Below, in pieces: positions 62,503 through 64,000 of a stretch of DNA of 64,000 nt; the first letter of the stretch is position 1, and the number at the start of each line of letters is the position of its first letter. Origin of the DNA: JAGWRA01 sp035534615 (GTDB lineage Bacteria; Acidobacteriota; Vicinamibacteria; Vicinamibacterales; CAVVIG01); NCBI GenBank assembly GCA_035534615.1, contig DATLRO010000082.1, positions 89,982 to 153,981 on the forward strand, given 5' to 3'. The notes below the pieces were generated by a model. The model saw nothing but the letters and a program-made list of their open reading frames with translations. It was not told the DNA's origin and did not search any database. The translations under genes and the position numbers were made by a program.

Positions 62503-63339
62503 ATGCTTCCCGGTCACGGCCCGCTCCCGGCGCGCTCGCGACGCCGCCCGCATCCGGGCGTTTCGCTCGCCCTGCTGCTCCTCCTGCTGTGGCCCGCCCC
62601 CGGCCGCGCGGACACGCGTCCAGCGAACGCCGGCGATCCAGCTGTCGCGCAGGCGGCAAAGTCCGCGCCGGCACGGGCCGGGACCGGTGGACCGCCGCCG
62701 CTCTTCCCGACGCTCGCGAAAGACTTCGAGCACTTCGTCTCGCCGGAGACCGGCTTCTGGCTGGCGGGCGGGCTGGGCGTCGCGCTGGGCGCGCACCAGG
62801 AAGATCGACAGACCACGACCGCCTTCACGGGCGACGTCACGCTCGATCACGCGTTCGCGCCGGGCGGCGTGCTGGGGAACGGCTGGACGGAGCTGGGCAC
62901 GGCGGCCGGCGTGTACGCGCTGGGACTCGCGTCGCATCACGCGGCGGCGGCCCGCCTCGGCTCCGCGCTGCTGCGCGCGGGCGTCGTCGCCGGCCTGGTC
63001 ACCGACGCGCTGAAGATCGCGGTGCGCCGCACCCGGCCGAACGGCGCGAACTACTCGTTTCCCTCCGGCCACACGTCGGTCACCTTCGCGTCGGCCACGG
63101 TGCTGGCGCGCGCATACGGCTGGAAGGTCGGCCTGCCGGCCTTCCTCGCGGCGACCTACGTCGGCGCGTCGCGCATCGAGAGCCGGCATCACTACCTGTC
63201 GGACGTCGTGTTCGGCGCCGCCATCGGCATCGCCGGCGGCCGGACGATCGAGCTGACGGCCGGCCGGCACCGCCTGGCCGTCGGCGCCGCCGCCGTGCCG
63301 GGCGGCCTGGCGATCGTCTTCGAGCCGCGCCTGCGCTGA
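62503..63339 (+). CDS. PAP2-family phosphatase, exported
   Basis: A 278-aa type 2 phosphatidic acid phosphatase/haloperoxidase-fold protein. Signal peptide or anchor: PGVSLALLLLLLWPAPGRAD. Active-site motifs: KIAVRRTRPNGANYSFPSGH (KxxxxxxRP and PSGH) and SRIESRHHYLSDVVFGAAIG (SRxxxxxHxxxD). Likely an envelope lipid phosphatase acting on undecaprenyl- or phosphatidyl-phosphates outside the membrane. The substrate is not assignable. It probably shares a transcript with the VOC gene, and converges on the DHA2 transporter. Confidence 0.9.
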   Translation: MLPGHGPLPARSRRRPHPGVSLALLLLLLWPAPGRADTRPANAGDPAVAQAAKSAPARAGTGGPPPLFPTLAKDFEHFVSPETGFWLAGGLGVALGAHQEDRQTTTAFTGDVTLDHAFAPGGVLGNGWTELGTAAGVYALGLASHHAAAARLGSALLRAGVVAGLVTDALKIAVRRTRPNGANYSFPSGHTSVTFASATVLARAYGWKVGLPAFLAATYVGASRIESRHHYLSDVVFGAAIGIAGGRTIELTAGRHRLAVGAAAVPGGLAIVFEPRLR

Positions 63340-63348
63340 ACCGCCCCG

Positions 63349-64000
63349 CTATTCCGCGACGACCGCCTGGCCCGTGCGCGGCTTCCGCATGACCCAGGCG
63401 ACCGGCGTCATCAGCAGAAACGTCACGGCCAGCACGTGGAAGACGTCCATGTAGCTCATGTACGCCGCCTGCTGCCCCAGCAGGGCGTAGGTCTGCGCGA
63501 GCGCCTGCCGGGCGGCGGTCACCGGATCGGCGCCGTGCGCCATGAAGAGGCCGCGGGCCTGCGCCAGCATGTCGCGCGTGACGCTGTCGTAGGTGGAGAG
63601 GCTGGTCGAGAGGCGGCTCTGGTGGAACTGCGTGCGCCGCGCAATCAGCGTCGTCGTAAAGGCGATGCCGAGGCTGCCGCCGATGTTGCGCGTCAGGCTG
63701 TAGATGCCGGCCGCAAAGCCCATCTCCTCCCGTGGAATGGGATCCATGGTCGCGGTCGTGAGCGGGACGAAGATGAAGGCGAAGCCGGTCCCCTGCCAGA
63801 TCCCGAGCCAGGCGAGGTGCCAGACGCCGGCCTGCAGCGTCAGATTGGAGAAGGCGAACAGCGAGGCGCTCGCGATGACGAGGCCGCCCGTGATGAGCAT
63901 CCGCGCGTCCCACCGCCGGCCGAGCAGCAGCCCGGCGATCGGCATGAAGATCAGCGTGCCGATGCCGCGCGGGCTGGTCAGCATGCCGGCCACCTCCGCC
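63349..64000 (-). CDS. DHA2-family MFS transporter (C-terminal part; runs off the right edge)
   Basis: The last 217 residues of a 14-TM drug-proton antiporter (EmrB/QacA type). Visible parts: SPRGIGTLIFMPIAGLLLGR, ISSUED-like TM helices such as WHLAWLGIWQGTGFAFIFVP, LTTATMDPIPREEMGFAAGI, YSLTRNIGGSLGIAFTTTLI (family motif) and the last TM YMDVFHVLAVTFLLMTPVAW. An EmrA/TolC-type partner would lie outside the window. The ending KPRTGQAVVAE is cytoplasmic. It exports hydrophobic compounds; the substrate is unknown. Confidence 0.9.
   Translation of the reverse strand, partial: AEVAGMLTSPRGIGTLIFMPIAGLLLGRRWDARMLITGGLVIASASLFAFSNLTLQAGVWHLAWLGIWQGTGFAFIFVPLTTATMDPIPREEMGFAAGIYSLTRNIGGSLGIAFTTTLIARRTQFHQSRLSTSLSTYDSVTRDMLAQARGLFMAHGADPVTAARQALAQTYALLGQQAAYMSYMDVFHVLAVTFLLMTPVAWVMRKPRTGQAVVAE

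Overview
The window is a GC-rich, gene-dense bacterial chromosome segment. Its gene content points to Acidobacteriota, most likely the Vicinamibacteria (old subdivision 6). This is inference from family content: a TonB-dependent receptor with an N-terminal carboxypeptidase-regulatory domain, a VWFA-related protein of the acidobacterial type, large secreted sortilin/BNR, S9, M13, M20, S8 and PIG-L hydrolases, and several SpoIIE-type phosphatases. There is no rRNA, CRISPR array, intact transposon or prophage. One tRNA is present, the initiator tRNA-fMet.

Layout. 1-6.8 kb: 5' part of a TonB receptor with a 1-kb upstream region holding an operator-like repeat, mscL with a zinc-ribbon tail, an unknown gene, a secreted amidase, dut and an aminotransferase. 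6.8-19.2 kb: a sortilin/BNR protein, a Kdo-hydroxylase-like oxygenase, pepT, an MBL hydrolase, a membrane glycosyltransferase-like/TPR fusion, a probable leuB/leuD remnant, cupin, GNAT, and a subtilase ending in 13 NIVWG repeats. 19.4-32.5 kb: mostly minus-strand secreted peptidases and transporters (response regulator, MFS, S9, CDF, bactofilin, PIG-L, M20, M13), plus a BON protein and a small outer-membrane barrel. 33-42.5 kb: small secreted protein, VWFA protein, signal peptidase I, PilZ protein, purA, hutH, and hutU overlapping an ATPase with an altered P-loop. 42.6-50.6 kb: a DUF2007-RNase III fusion paired with a sensor phosphatase, a trans-sulfuration enzyme with DedA, cutA, a solitary DNA methyltransferase, an RHH-like protein and an FtsB/DivIC-like protein. 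50.6-56.1 kb: a fbaB-pgl-tal carbon operon followed by a decayed porin, csp with a coupled small gene, and a DEAD-box helicase. 56.2-64 kb: a B12-binding radical SAM protein, a second SpoIIE phosphatase, a small low-GC patch with vapBC next to tRNA-fMet, a VOC protein, a PAP2 phosphatase and the C-terminal part of a DHA2 transporter.

How the genes fit together. Much of the window is envelope biology and scavenging of peptides and amino acids (signal peptidase, outer-membrane receptor, secreted peptidases, PepT, HutH/HutU). Housekeeping genes (purA, rnc, dut, fbaB/pgl/tal, lepB, tRNA-fMet) are interspersed. Likely transcription units are S9-MFS-response regulator, phosphatase-rnc, fbaB-pgl-tal, csp-82-aa gene, hutU-ATPase, metB-like-dedA, 64-aa gene-radical SAM, and vapB-vapC.

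Features not explained by a plain gene list: (i) six genes have a -10-like hexamer 6-8 nt before the start codon and no Shine-Dalgarno, which suggests leaderless mRNAs; (ii) a dispersed hairpin-rich repeat of about 80 bp in two copies in opposite orientation; (iii) two remnants in which one part of a gene is joined to a distant part (leu genes, porin); (iv) a 14-bp copy of the tRNA-fMet 3' end bounding the low-GC vapBC patch; (v) two unusual proteins, DUF2007-RNase III and the hutU-coupled ATPase. No unmistakably new multi-gene system is present; items (i), (ii) and (v) are the best candidates for follow-up.
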